Positions 9,594 to 18,592 of a stretch of DNA of 64,000 bases are shown here, one piece after another. A program made the translations under genes and the position numbers. The stretch comes from Planctomycetota bacterium (GTDB taxonomy: Bacteria > Planctomycetota > UBA1135 > GCA-002686595). The first letter of the stretch is position 1; every line of letters begins with the position of its first letter. The notes under the pieces were generated by a model. That model saw only the letters and a list, made by a program, of their open reading frames with translations. It made no database searches and had not been told where the DNA came from. Location: contig VGYZ01000003.1 of assembly GCA_016872795.1 (NCBI GenBank), forward strand, positions 1 to 64,000, read 5' to 3'.

Positions 9594-9812
9594 ATGCACC
9601 GAGCGATGCAGACCCTCCTTCATTTCTCTGAACGCTTCGGGAGCATGCTGTCGCGCGTGCTGCTGACGGTGCTCTACTTCGGATTGCTCGGCCCCTTCGC
9701 GATCCTCTACCGCCTGTTCGCAGATCCGCTGCGCCTGCGCCGGCCTGCGAGCAACTGGGTCGAGTGGCGGCGCGACAACGAGACGCTGCGCAAGGCGCGT
9801 CGCCAGAGCTGA
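9594..9812 (+). CDS. Small membrane protein resembling the C-terminal part of SxtJ
   Basis: This 72-residue protein has a single transmembrane helix (about residues 22-40), followed by RLFADPLRLRRP and a tail with ASNWVEWRRD. The layout of helix, then aromatic/Pro, RLF-DPLR and S/N-W resembles the C-terminal half of SxtJ-family membrane proteins encoded beside carbamoyltransferases. This is recognition from memory, not an alignment. It ends 8 bp before the carbamoyltransferase start and must be co-expressed with it. The start is ATG 9594; ATG 9606 is equally possible, and a TATACT hexamer at 9581-9586 would favour the later one. A role as membrane anchor or partner of the carbamoyltransferase is inference. 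Confidence 0.62.
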   Translation: MHRAMQTLLHFSERFGSMLSRVLLTVLYFGLLGPFAILYRLFADPLRLRRPASNWVEWRRDNETLRKARRQS

Positions 9813-9820
9813 GTGCCGCG

Positions 9821-11611
9821 ATGAATGTCCTCGGCCTCTCGTACTACTACCACGACTCGTCGGCTGCTCTGGTGCAGGACGGAGTGCTCGTCGCCGCTGC
9901 GGAAGAGGAGCGCTTCAGCCGGCGCAAGCACGACTCGGGCTTCCCGAAGCTCGCGCTCGAGTTCTGCCTGCGACAGGGTCGCATCTCGCTCGCCGATGTC
10001 GACTTCATCGTGTTCTACGAGAAGCCGTTCGTGAAGCTCGAGCGCATGTTGCTCTCGGCGATGGCGACCTTCCCGCGCTCGTCGGCAGTTTTCCGCGAGT
10101 CGATGCAGCGCTGGGTTTCCGACAAGCTGTGGATCAAGTCGCTGATGCAGCGCGAGCTCGATGTGAGCGCGTCGAAGCTGCTCTTCGCCGACCACCACAT
10201 GTCGCACGCGGCGTCGAGCTTCTTCACCTCGCACTTTCAGGAGAGCGCGATCCTCACGGTCGACGGTGCCGGGGAGTGGAGCACGGCGACGCTCGGCCAC
10301 GGCCGTGGCAACCGAATCGAGATCCACAAGGAGCTGCGCTTCCCCCACTCGCTCGGCCTGTTGTACTCGGCCTTCACGGCCTACTGCGGGTTCGAGATCA
10401 ACGAGGGCGAGTACAAGCTGATGGGGATGCACCCTTACGGCAAGCCGCGCTTCGTCGACGAGATCTACCAGTTGATCCATGTCGCCGAGGACGGCTCGCT
10501 GTGGCACGACATGCGCTTCTTCGCGTACCACTTCTCGCGCGACCACACGCTTGCCGAGGCGTTCGGACAGCACTTCGGGCGGCCGCCGCGCGATCCGAAG
10601 GAGGGCGACAAGTCGCTCGATCCCTACTACTGCGACATGGCGGCCTCGATCCAGGTCGTCACCGAGCAGGTCCTGATGAAGATGGTGCGACACGCGCACC
10701 AGCTGACGGGCTCGCGCAACCTGTGCCTCGCCGGCGGCGTCGCGCTCAATTCCGTCGCCAACTACAAGCTGCTGCGCGAGGGGCCGTTCGACGACCTCTA
10801 TGTGCATCCCGCGCCCGGCGATGACGGCGGTGCGGTGGGAGCGGCGTACTGGGCCTACAACCACCTGCTGAGGCAGCCGCGCGGTCCCGTGCTCTCGAGC
10901 CCCTACCTCGGTTCGAGCTACACGGACGAGGAGATCGAGGCCTTCCTGCGCAAGCACGACATTTTGTTCGAGCACATCGCCGACGACGAGCGCTTCTTCG
11001 ACTTCGTGGCGCGCGCTCTCGTCGAGGGCGCCGTGTGCGGCTGGTTCCGCGGTCGCTTCGAGTGGGGCCCGCGCGCGCTCGGAGCGCGCTCGATCATCGC
11101 CGACCCGCGCAAGGCCGAGATGAAGGACAAGCTCAACGCGACGATCAAGTTCCGCGAGGCCTTCCGTCCCTTCGCGCCGAGCGTGACGGTCGAGGCCGCG
11201 AGCGAGTTCTTCGACATCGACGAGGCAGCGCGGCACTATCCGGCGCGCTTCATGCTCTATGTCGCGCCCGTGCGGCCCCAAAAGCGCGCGGTCTTGCCTG
11301 GAATCACTCACGAGGACGGCTCCGGCCGCCTGCAGACGGTGTTCGCGGATGTCTCGCCCGCCTACCACGCGATCATCCGGCGCTTCGGCGAGCTCACCGG
11401 CGTTCCGGTGATCATGAACACCAGCTTCAACCTGAAGGGCGAGCCGATCGTCGAGGATCCGAGCCACGCCTTCAACACATTCAGCCTGTCGGGGATGGAT
11501 TACCTGTTCCTCGGCAACTATGTGGTGCGCAAGGAAGCCAAGAAGAAGATCGCGGAGACGCGCTTCGTGCTGCGCCATGACGGCGACAGCGTGACGGAGA
11601 TGGTGAGCTGA
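9821..11611 (+). CDS. Carbamoyltransferase (NodU/CmcH/TobZ family)
   Basis: This 596-residue protein transfers a carbamoyl group from carbamoyl phosphate, via carbamoyl-adenylate, to a hydroxyl on a sugar or secondary metabolite. The N-terminal domain (1 to about 400) has the Kae1/YrdC-like ATPase fold marks: GLSYYYHDSSAAL, the metal motif ADHHMSHAAS, TVDGAGEW and LAGGVALNS. The C-terminal domain has FRGRFEWGPRALGARSI and FRPFAPSV. The start is ATG 9821, immediately before the conserved NVLGLSYYYHDS. Flanked by the SxtJ-like small protein and the SGNH/DUF5989 fusion, it forms a compact plus-strand module pointing at the polysaccharide locus. Carbamoylation of the exported glycan is a plausible but unproven role. 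Confidence 0.93.
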   Translation: MNVLGLSYYYHDSSAALVQDGVLVAAAEEERFSRRKHDSGFPKLALEFCLRQGRISLADVDFIVFYEKPFVKLERMLLSAMATFPRSSAVFRESMQRWVSDKLWIKSLMQRELDVSASKLLFADHHMSHAASSFFTSHFQESAILTVDGAGEWSTATLGHGRGNRIEIHKELRFPHSLGLLYSAFTAYCGFEINEGEYKLMGMHPYGKPRFVDEIYQLIHVAEDGSLWHDMRFFAYHFSRDHTLAEAFGQHFGRPPRDPKEGDKSLDPYYCDMAASIQVVTEQVLMKMVRHAHQLTGSRNLCLAGGVALNSVANYKLLREGPFDDLYVHPAPGDDGGAVGAAYWAYNHLLRQPRGPVLSSPYLGSSYTDEEIEAFLRKHDILFEHIADDERFFDFVARALVEGAVCGWFRGRFEWGPRALGARSIIADPRKAEMKDKLNATIKFREAFRPFAPSVTVEAASEFFDIDEAARHYPARFMLYVAPVRPQKRAVLPGITHEDGSGRLQTVFADVSPAYHAIIRRFGELTGVPVIMNTSFNLKGEPIVEDPSHAFNTFSLSGMDYLFLGNYVVRKEAKKKIAETRFVLRHDGDSVTEMVS

Positions 11612-11613
11612 GC

Positions 11614-13194
11614 ATGCGCGCGATCAACATGCTCCTGGCGATCGTGGTGAGCCTCGTGATGGCCGCACTCGCCTTCGAGCTCGGCTTGCGTGCGCTCGGC
11701 AAGGGGCCGGTGGAGTCGCTGCTGCAGCACGACGAGCGCACCGGCTGGAGCAAGCGTGCGAGCGCGAGCGTCGCGCGCTCGGGCCGTGAGTTCGATGTGC
11801 GCATCCAGACCAATCAGCTCGCTCTCGTGGACGACCCGATGCCGACGCCGACGAAGCCTGCGGGCACATGGCGCCTGCTCGTGCTCGGCGACTCCTTCAC
11901 CCAGGGCTTCACCGTTTCGCGCGACGACCTCTATGTCGACCTGCTCGAGCGGCGCTGGCGCGCCGAGGGGCGGCCCATCGACATCGTGAACGCCGGCACC
12001 GAGGCTTGGTCCACCGACCAGGAGGTCGCGTGGTTTTTCGCGCACGGCGAGAAGTTCCAGCCGGACTTGGTGCTGCTCGCGGCCTACGAGAACGACATCT
12101 ACTGGAACGGACAGGCACGCTACATCACGCGCAACGCCGCCAAGCCCTTGTTCCGCGCGGATGGCACGCTGGAGATCGAGCGTTGTCCGGATGTGGGTCC
12201 CCCGCCTTGGACCGAGCGCTTCGCCACGACGAAGCTGCTCGCGGGCCTGATCTCGCCGCAGCGCATCCCCGCCGAGCATCTGTTCCAGCCCACCGGCGCA
12301 GCGCGGCCGATCCTGCGCGAGTTCGCGCCGCTGCTGAACGAGCGCCCCGAGTTCCTCGAGCGCGGAATCGCGGGCACCAAGGGCGCCTTGATCGCCTTCC
12401 GCTCCGAGTGCGAGCGCATCGGCGCGCAGCCGCTGTTCCTCGCCATTCCTTCGCATGCCGCGATCGACCCGGCCCACGCAGCGCGCTTCGCGGACGAGGC
12501 GCTCGGCGGCCTCGAGGCAGACTCGTGGGCCCCCGACGCCGCGCCAGAGTTCCTGCTGCAGCTCGCACAGGCCTCGCGCATCCGCGGCTTCGACCCGCGC
12601 GCCGCCCTGCGTGCCGCGCAGGGCGAGCGCGAGCAGTACTTCCAGCAGGACTGGCACCTCAACCCCGCTGGCAACCGCACGCTCGCGAGCTTCCTTCACG
12701 ACGAGCTCGATCGGTCCGGCGTGTTGCCGGCTGAGTGCGCGCCGCAGCGCGCGGTGCCCGCGGAACTGGCGCCTGCGGCGAAGGGGTTCGACTGGGGCTT
12801 CCTCGCGCTGCTCTACGCGGCGTTGCTCGGCTCGCTCTCGACGCTCTTCGCGCTCACCTACCCCGACGAGCCGCGGGCGCGCGTACCGCTCAAGGTCGGC
12901 GCCCTGCTCGCACTGGTGTTCGCCCTGTTCCTCGGGGCGCGCGAGCTGATCGCCCTCCTGCCCGCGGCTGTGGCGAGCTGGGTCCTGCTCGCGCTGGTAC
13001 TGATCCTGCTGGGGGTCGTCGTCTGGAAGCTCGGACACCGCGTGGCAACGATTTTCGAACTGCTGCGCTGCTTTGTCCTGCGCGGTCACTGGTACCTGAT
13101 GCCCCTGCTCGTCGTGTTGCTCACGATCGGCAGCCTGCTCGTCGTCGCCGCGAGTTCCCCGCTGATCGCGCCCTTCATCTACACTCTCTTCTAG
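11614..13194 (+). CDS. SGNH/GDSL-like hydrolase fused to membrane segments and a DUF5989-like tail
   Basis: This 526-residue protein starts 2 bp after the carbamoyltransferase stop. An N-terminal membrane anchor (about 5-25) precedes an SGNH hydrolase domain (about 80-370) with GDSFTQGF (nucleophile Ser), VNAGTEAWS, YENDIYW (Asn block) and a late DWHLNPAGN (Asp/His pair). Five or so transmembrane helices follow (about 395-526). The last ~50 residues, ending SSPLIAPFIYTLF, strongly resemble the small DUF5989 proteins normally encoded separately beside carbamoyltransferases. SGNH enzymes of this kind act as O-acetyl esterases or acetyltransferases on glycans. The fusion is the notable point. 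Fold assignment is good; substrate is unknown. Confidence 0.8.
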   Translation: MRAINMLLAIVVSLVMAALAFELGLRALGKGPVESLLQHDERTGWSKRASASVARSGREFDVRIQTNQLALVDDPMPTPTKPAGTWRLLVLGDSFTQGFTVSRDDLYVDLLERRWRAEGRPIDIVNAGTEAWSTDQEVAWFFAHGEKFQPDLVLLAAYENDIYWNGQARYITRNAAKPLFRADGTLEIERCPDVGPPPWTERFATTKLLAGLISPQRIPAEHLFQPTGAARPILREFAPLLNERPEFLERGIAGTKGALIAFRSECERIGAQPLFLAIPSHAAIDPAHAARFADEALGGLEADSWAPDAAPEFLLQLAQASRIRGFDPRAALRAAQGEREQYFQQDWHLNPAGNRTLASFLHDELDRSGVLPAECAPQRAVPAELAPAAKGFDWGFLALLYAALLGSLSTLFALTYPDEPRARVPLKVGALLALVFALFLGARELIALLPAAVASWVLLALVLILLGVVVWKLGHRVATIFELLRCFVLRGHWYLMPLLVVLLTIGSLLVVAASSPLIAPFIYTLF

Positions 13195-13211
13195 CCGCAA
13201 GGAGCTCTGCC

Positions 13212-13445
13212 ATGGCTCGAATCTGCCCCAGCTGCCACAAGTACGTCGAAGTCGCGAGCGCGCACAACTGCATTCACTGCGGTGCCTCGATGCGTGACGC
13301 CGCCGCCGCGCCCGCGCGCGGATTCTGGGCCGAAAACTGGCCTTGGATCGTCGGTCCGATCGTCGTCGTGGCGATCCTCGTCTTGGTGCTGCTGTGGTTC
13401 ATGGGCAGCGAGGGCGATTCGGGCCCCGTCTACAAGATCTTCTGA
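13212..13445 (+). CDS. Small zinc-ribbon membrane protein
   Basis: This 77-residue protein has an excellent AAGGAG Shine-Dalgarno (13199-13204) before ATG 13212. The N-terminus is a zinc ribbon with two Cys pairs (CPSC and CIHC, residues 5-8 and 20-23). A linker leads to one transmembrane helix (about 43-65) and a short tail GDSGPVYKIF. The tail echoes the PFIYTLF end of the preceding protein. It is the last gene of the carbamoyltransferase module and is convergent with the deacetylase gene 6 bp away. Function is unknown; a cytoplasmic zinc-ribbon anchored to the membrane suggests an adaptor. Confidence 0.72.
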   Translation: MARICPSCHKYVEVASAHNCIHCGASMRDAAAAPARGFWAENWPWIVGPIVVVAILVLVLLWFMGSEGDSGPVYKIF

Positions 13446-13451
13446 GCGCGG

Positions 13452-14531
13452 TCACTCCGCGAGGTCGAGCCCGAGCTTGCGGAGCAGTTCGAAGCCACCA
13501 CAGGCCTCCGCGACGAGCAGGTGCACTCGGGCGCCGCCGTCGATGGCAACGCGCGGCAGGTCGTAGGCCGGAGCTGCGCGTCGATGGACGCCAGGGTGCA
13601 TGTTCACGGCGCAGGTGAACCCCGCGGCGCGCGCCGCGGCGCGGCTCGATTCGTCGTAATCCCAGCGACGACCCCACGGGTACGCGAAGGTCGTCGGCGC
13701 CTTGCCGAGTCCGCGCGCGAGGCTCTGCGCCCCGCCTTCGATCTCGCGGCGCTGCTCGTCGGGCGCGAGCCGCGAGAGGATCGCGTGCGTCACCGAGTGA
13801 CCGCCGAGTTCGACTCCTTGGGTTGCGAGGCCGCGCGCCTCGTCCCAGTCCATGTAGAGCTCCTCGCACAGGGCACGCTCGTCGCCGCCGGCTTCGACGA
13901 ACGCGAGCTCGAGGGCGCGGTCGCGTTCTTCGGGCGGCGCGTCGTACTTCAGGATGCGCTTCAAGTGGTAGCGCTCGTTGCCGCGGCTCTCGGCAATCAT
14001 CTGGTTGAGCGTCAGGAATGTCTGCGTCGGGCCGGAGTGCGCACCGTAGCGCTCGACGAGCGTCTCGTGGCCGAGCTTGCCGAGCAGCCAGAAGTACTTG
14101 TGCGACCAGTTGACGCGGCGTTCGTCGAGCGGACGCGATTCGAGGAACACCGTGGCGCCGGCGTGCGTGCGCGCGAGCAAGGGGCCGAGCACGCGCGCGT
14201 TGTCGCGGTAGCCGTCGTCGAAGGACAACGCGAGCAGGCTCTTGCCGCGTCTGCTTTGCAGCTTCGACAAGCCATCGCCGATGGAAACGACCTCGTAGCG
14301 TGGCGAGAACCAGCGCACGATCGCCTCGAGCTGCGCTTCGCCGATCCACATGTCGGGCGAGAGGTGTTGCCCAGCCGGCCACTCGCCCCGCTCCGGCTTC
14401 ACGCAGTGGCCCGCGAGGATCACGAGCCTGCGAGGCATGAGCGCGTTCACGAGCGCGTGCAGCCCGCTGTAAAAGAGCACGCGCGCGTAGACCTCGCGCA
14501 GTCCCAGCTTGAGCGTGTGCTTGAGCCCCAT
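13452..14531 (-). CDS. Polysaccharide deacetylase (NodB homology domain)
   Basis: This 359-residue protein has the NodB/CE4 motifs: SFDDGYRDN (motif 1, Asp-Asp), GGHSVTH (motif 2, the two metal His) and AYPWGRRWDYDE (motif 3). Between motifs 1 and 2 is an insert of roughly 100 residues, larger than in the minimal fold and rich in charged helices. CE4 enzymes remove N- or O-acetyl groups from amino-sugar polymers. No signal peptide is obvious, so it may act on a lipid-linked or cytoplasmic intermediate. It is the last gene of the minus-strand polysaccharide locus, 8 bp after the GNAT gene. Confidence 0.85.
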   Translation of the reverse strand: MGLKHTLKLGLREVYARVLFYSGLHALVNALMPRRLVILAGHCVKPERGEWPAGQHLSPDMWIGEAQLEAIVRWFSPRYEVVSIGDGLSKLQSRRGKSLLALSFDDGYRDNARVLGPLLARTHAGATVFLESRPLDERRVNWSHKYFWLLGKLGHETLVERYGAHSGPTQTFLTLNQMIAESRGNERYHLKRILKYDAPPEERDRALELAFVEAGGDERALCEELYMDWDEARGLATQGVELGGHSVTHAILSRLAPDEQRREIEGGAQSLARGLGKAPTTFAYPWGRRWDYDESSRAAARAAGFTCAVNMHPGVHRRAAPAYDLPRVAIDGGARVHLLVAEACGGFELLRKLGLDLAE

Positions 14532-14539
14532 CGCTCTTT

Positions 14540-15643
14540 CTAGCCTACGGTCTCGTCATCGCGGTCGCCGTCGGTGAAGTACCACTTTGAGGTGTCGCGC
14601 GCGGCTGCGACCAGGGGGTGAGCGTCCTGCAGCGGGTGCAGGATCACGCTGAGCGCATGCTCGTCGCCGCGCGGCGCAAAGCCGGCGCGAACGAGCTGCT
14701 GCGCCCACCAGCTTTGCTCGAGCGCTGTCGCTTCGACCACCGACGCCCCGGTCCGCGCCAGCTCGGTCAAGCCCGTCTCGAGCGCCGCCGCGAGCCCCGC
14801 CTCGTCGCGCGCGAGCACATCGACGAGGAAGCCGCTGCGCTCACCCGCACGCGGCACTTGCACGACGACATAGGCCGCGAGCGTCGCGCCATCGAGCAGC
14901 GCGAACGCGCGGTGCAGGCCGGACGGCGTGTCGAGGAAGCGCCAGTTGAGGTACTCCGCCGAGCGGCGCACCATGAAGCCGAAGCGCGGCTCGACCGCGC
15001 GCGCGAGCGCCGTCGCGCGCGCGTCGAAGCGCTCCACGCGTTCGATGTGGAATGTGCCGGCGCGTGCGCCGAGTGTGTTGCGCGCTCGCGCGCAGCGCCG
15101 CTGCTCGAAGCCCGTCGTCCAGCGCTTCCAGCGCCCATCCTTGCCGCGCGCGTCCCTCGCGGTGTCGTCCGCGCGCAGCACGAACAGGTGCGGCCGCACG
15201 CTGCCGATGCGCTCCCAGCCGAGCTCGAGGAAGATGTGCGCCGAGCGGCGATTGGGCAGGCCGAAGGCGAGCGCCCAGCCGCGGCGGCGAGCCTCGTCCA
15301 TCGCGGCCCGATCCAGCCGACTGAAGAAGCCGCGCTTGCGCCACTGCGGGTGCGTCATCACGTCGCCGGTCTCGCCCACGGTCGCGAGCGTGCGCTCGTC
15401 GCCGCCGACGAGCGCGTCGCGCGGCGAGCAGGCGTACCCTGAGATCGCGAGTCCATCGCTCGCGCGCGCCACTAGGCTCACGGACTCCCCCGCCGGGCTC
15501 GCGTCGTAGCGCCACTCTAGGCCACCGGAGGGCAGCGGCTTCTTGAAGCAGGCTGCGTACAGCCGCGCCTGCTCGGCGCGGTCCGCGCGCGAGCAGCGTG
15601 CGACCTCGATCTCCTCGTCGCGCGTGGCTCCGGGTGCAGCCAT
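14540..15643 (-). CDS. GNAT-fold acetyltransferase of the polysaccharide locus
   Basis: This 367-residue protein has a GNAT domain in the first half: VMTHPQWRKRGFFSRL is the acetyl-CoA pyrophosphate loop, followed by an Ala/Arg-rich helix and FGLPN. The second half repeats a GNAT-like layout around YLNWRFLDTPSG and continues to the C-terminus, as in two-domain GNAT/FemX-like proteins. It probably N-acylates an amino sugar; the acceptor is not shown by sequence. The start ATG at 15643 gives an acidic N-terminus before EIEVARCSRAD. It ends 8 bp before the deacetylase, and the radical SAM gene lies 71 bp upstream on the same strand. Confidence 0.75.
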   Translation of the reverse strand: MAAPGATRDEEIEVARCSRADRAEQARLYAACFKKPLPSGGLEWRYDASPAGESVSLVARASDGLAISGYACSPRDALVGGDERTLATVGETGDVMTHPQWRKRGFFSRLDRAAMDEARRRGWALAFGLPNRRSAHIFLELGWERIGSVRPHLFVLRADDTARDARGKDGRWKRWTTGFEQRRCARARNTLGARAGTFHIERVERFDARATALARAVEPRFGFMVRRSAEYLNWRFLDTPSGLHRAFALLDGATLAAYVVVQVPRAGERSGFLVDVLARDEAGLAAALETGLTELARTGASVVEATALEQSWWAQQLVRAGFAPRGDEHALSVILHPLQDAHPLVAAARDTSKWYFTDGDRDDETVG

Positions 15644-15714
15644 GACTCGATCATCGGCCGGCGCTGGGCCGAGCGCAAAACCAAACTGGGCCGCGGACGG
15701 GTGCCCGTCCCGGA

Positions 15715-17166
15715 TCAGGCGCTCTTGGGGGTGTCCTCGGCCGTCATCAGCGATGTGCCGTTGGACTTGAGGTGGGTCATGGCCGACTTCGGCGGCGGCA
15801 CGAGGCCGAGCGCGCGCCCGAGGCGCTTCTTCCCGAAGTGCGGGTTCTCCATGTAGTACAGCGTGCGCTCGAAGAAGCGCCTGGCGCGCTGCCCGTACGC
15901 GTAGTACCAGCGTTCGTAGCTGCGCACCATGTTCTTGCGCAGTTCCTCGAGCTCGACTTGGTTGAAGTGCTCGTGGACGTAGGCCGAGCGGTTCGACGAG
16001 ACATAGTTCTCGCGCAGGTCGTCGACATCGATGCTGGCCTGATAGTTGTCCCAGCTCTCGGTGCCGATCAGCGGGTTGAACACGCTGACGCGCACGAGGT
16101 CGGGGCCGGCGAGGCGCAGCACCTTCTCGGTCTCTTGGATGTCCTCGGGCGTCTCGCCCGGGCTGCCGACGATCAGGTAGACCTTGGCCCAGATGCCGGC
16201 GCGGCGCGTCATGCGCGCGGCCTCGACGATCTGCTCCGGCGTCAGGTCCTTCTTCAGCACATCGAGCATCTTCTGCGAGCCGGATTCCCAGCCGTAGTAG
16301 ATGCGGCGGCAGCCCGCGCGATGCATGTGCTTGAGCAGCGGGTAGTCGACGCAGTCGGCGCGCGTGTTCGCGATCCACTCGAACTTCAGGCCGCGGCGCA
16401 GGATCTCGTCGCACATCTCGTGGATGCGCTTGCGACGCAGTGTGAGGATCTCGTCGACGAACAGCACCACGCCGGGGTTGTAGGTCTTCACCACATGCTC
16501 GAGCTCGTCGACGATCATCTGCGTCGAGCGCACGCGGAAGCCGCGGCCGGTCAGCTCCTTCTGGCAGAAGATGCACTTGAAGGGGCAGCCGCGCGTGGTG
16601 AACACGTAGGCGAGCTTCTCCGGGTTGAGCTTGAAGTAGCTCTCCATCGGAAGCAGGTGGCGCGCGGGCAGCGGGAGCTCATCGAGCTTCTTGATCAGCG
16701 GCGGCGCCGGGTTGTCGACCCAGATCTGGCGCTCGCGCACGCCCGCGAGGCCGGCGACTTGGCTGAGCGCCTTGTCGTCATTGCCCTCGAGCGCTTTGAG
16801 GAACTCCGGCAGCGTCTCCTCGGCTTCGCCCTTCAGCACATAGTCGAAGTGACCGCTGTCGAGGAAGATGCCTTGATCGACCGAGGCGTGCGGACCGCCC
16901 ATGATCGTGATCTTGCCCTTCTCTTTGGCGTACTTGGCCCAGGCGATAGCGCGGCGAATGTTCGGCGTCAGAGCGCTGAACCCGATGATGTCGTTCTGCT
17001 CGATCGCGGCTCTCATCGCCTGATCGTTGACGATGCGCTCGTCGACGAGCTGGACGGGGATCTGCGCCTTCTCGAGACAGGCGCCGAGGTAGGTGATGCC
17101 GAGCAGCATCGCCAGGGGGTCTTCCTGGACGTGAGGCTTGACGTAGGTGAGCAGCGTTCGGCGCAT
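15715..17166 (-). CDS. B12-binding-domain radical SAM protein
   Basis: This 483-residue protein has an N-terminal cobalamin-binding-like Rossmann domain (about 1-150; GITYLGACLEKA, MGGPHAS without the base-on DxHxxG). The radical SAM core starts near residue 195 with TRGCPFKCIFC, the CxxxCxxC [4Fe-4S] motif, followed by the DEILTL strand, GWESGS and IVGSPGET. The C-terminal ~90 residues are basic and Tyr-rich. Such proteins do methylations, rearrangements or C-C bond chemistry; the substrate is unknown. Placement inside the glycan locus suggests sugar or lipid modification. It is the same family as the gene at 35496-36902. Confidence 0.85.
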   Translation of the reverse strand: MRRTLLTYVKPHVQEDPLAMLLGITYLGACLEKAQIPVQLVDERIVNDQAMRAAIEQNDIIGFSALTPNIRRAIAWAKYAKEKGKITIMGGPHASVDQGIFLDSGHFDYVLKGEAEETLPEFLKALEGNDDKALSQVAGLAGVRERQIWVDNPAPPLIKKLDELPLPARHLLPMESYFKLNPEKLAYVFTTRGCPFKCIFCQKELTGRGFRVRSTQMIVDELEHVVKTYNPGVVLFVDEILTLRRKRIHEMCDEILRRGLKFEWIANTRADCVDYPLLKHMHRAGCRRIYYGWESGSQKMLDVLKKDLTPEQIVEAARMTRRAGIWAKVYLIVGSPGETPEDIQETEKVLRLAGPDLVRVSVFNPLIGTESWDNYQASIDVDDLRENYVSSNRSAYVHEHFNQVELEELRKNMVRSYERWYYAYGQRARRFFERTLYYMENPHFGKKRLGRALGLVPPPKSAMTHLKSNGTSLMTAEDTPKSA

Positions 17167-17327
17167 CTAGAAGCAGTCGCTCGCGGAGCGTTCGCGCTCA
17201 TCGACCGAAGCTGGGCCGCTGCACGAGGACGGAGGGAAAATGTACCGTGAACGGCGGATTTTGGCTACCGGGCCGCCGACGGGACGGAAAAGGGTGCGGC
17301 ACGCCCATCCTGATGCGCGCCTCGGGC

Positions 17328-18587
17328 TCAGGAGCGCGCGCGAGCGAGGGCCAGCTCGTACTCCAGCGCGAAGTCCGAGCCCAGCCTCTCGATCCCGAAA
17401 CGCTCCAGCAACCGCAGCCGACCGGCGGCCCCGAGGCGCACGCTGTGCTCGCGATCCTCGAGCAGCTCGACCAAGGTGCCGGCGAGGCGCTCGATGTCGA
17501 AGGGGTTCACGATGCGGCCCGTCACGCCATCCACGACGACCTCCGGGCTGCCGCCGAAGCAGGTGGCGACCACGGGGCGAGCGTGCTCCATGGCCTCCAG
17601 ATTGACCATGCCGAAGGTGTCGAAGCAGATCGACGGCGTGACGAACACATCGGCGGCCGAGTACGCGCAGGCGAGCTCGGTACCGTCGAGCCAACCGGTG
17701 GGCACGACGAGCTGGGACACGCCCAGTCGCTCGGCGCTCTCGGCAAACTCCAGATCGTAGACGCGGCGATGCCCCATCACGAGCAGTCGCACATCGCTCA
17801 CGCGCTCCGCGACCCGTGCGAGCGCACGGAAGAGCTGTTGGACGCCCTTCTGCTCGTGCAGGCGGCCCGCGATCGCGAGGACGCGCTTGCCCTCGAGCCC
17901 GTGGCGCGCGCGGAACGCGGCCACCGCGGCTGTGTCGGGGAGCCGCTCCGTGACGGCAATCGCGTTGGGCACGACGCGATCGACGCGGATGCCGTTGGCG
18001 CGCAGCGCGAGCCCCAGTTCCTCCGACACCGCGGTGAAGCGGTGCACGTCGCGCGCCAGCCTGCGGCGGATCGCGCCGTTGCGGCCCGGCCGATAGCGCA
18101 AGCGCTGGCAGGGCACGCACTTCTGCCAGTGCGCCGTGTAGTCGCGCAGCTTGCCGCCGTGCTCCTCTCCGCCGTGGAAGCAGGTCAACTTCTGGTAGCA
18201 GAATGTCATCACGTCGTGCGCCGTGAACACCACGCCGGCGCGCGCACGACGCGCGGCCGCGAGCGCCTCATAGGAGAGGTGCGTGTGAACGAGGTGAGCG
18301 TGGACGATGTCGGGGCGGAATGTGTCGAGCACGCGCTGGAACGGTGCGCGCACGCGCGGGTTGTCGAGCGACACCCACGCGCGCCAGCGCACATCGTAGT
18401 CCGAGTGCAGGCGGAACACGCGCAGTCCCTCGATCTCGGTCTCGCCGGCGAGCGCGGGATCCTGCACCGCGCACACGAGCGCTGTCTCGTGGCCCTGCGC
18501 GCGCAGCCACGCAGCGTGCTGGTACATCAGCCGAATCGACGAGCCGATGCGCGGGTCGGAGAGGTCGTTCAGGAACAGGATGCGCAC
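17328..18587 (-). CDS. Glycosyltransferase family 4-type protein
   Basis: This 419-residue GT-B protein has an N-terminal acceptor domain (RILFLNDLSDPRIGSS) that includes a Cys/His-rich patch around residues 130-165 (TFCYQKLTCFHGGEEH and KCVPCQRL), a possible metal site. The C-terminal nucleotide-sugar domain has AGRLHEQKGV, VPTGWLDG and FDTFGMVNLEAM (the E-x7-E motif). It starts at GTG 18587, six bases after the flippase stop. It likely adds one sugar to the lipid-linked repeat unit. Donor and linkage cannot be read from sequence. It is followed by a 161-bp gap (17167-17327) with no obvious gene. Confidence 0.87.
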   Translation of the reverse strand: MRILFLNDLSDPRIGSSIRLMYQHAAWLRAQGHETALVCAVQDPALAGETEIEGLRVFRLHSDYDVRWRAWVSLDNPRVRAPFQRVLDTFRPDIVHAHLVHTHLSYEALAAARRARAGVVFTAHDVMTFCYQKLTCFHGGEEHGGKLRDYTAHWQKCVPCQRLRYRPGRNGAIRRRLARDVHRFTAVSEELGLALRANGIRVDRVVPNAIAVTERLPDTAAVAAFRARHGLEGKRVLAIAGRLHEQKGVQQLFRALARVAERVSDVRLLVMGHRRVYDLEFAESAERLGVSQLVVPTGWLDGTELACAYSAADVFVTPSICFDTFGMVNLEAMEHARPVVATCFGGSPEVVVDGVTGRIVNPFDIERLAGTLVELLEDREHSVRLGAAGRLRLLERFGIERLGSDFALEYELALARARS

Positions 18588-18592
18588 GATCG

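Noticed and set aside
14532..14550. TAGGCT box upstream of the polysaccharide deacetylase as a promoter
   Set aside because: It overlaps the last codons and stop of the GNAT gene and would place the start of transcription almost on the ATG; no -35 is present.
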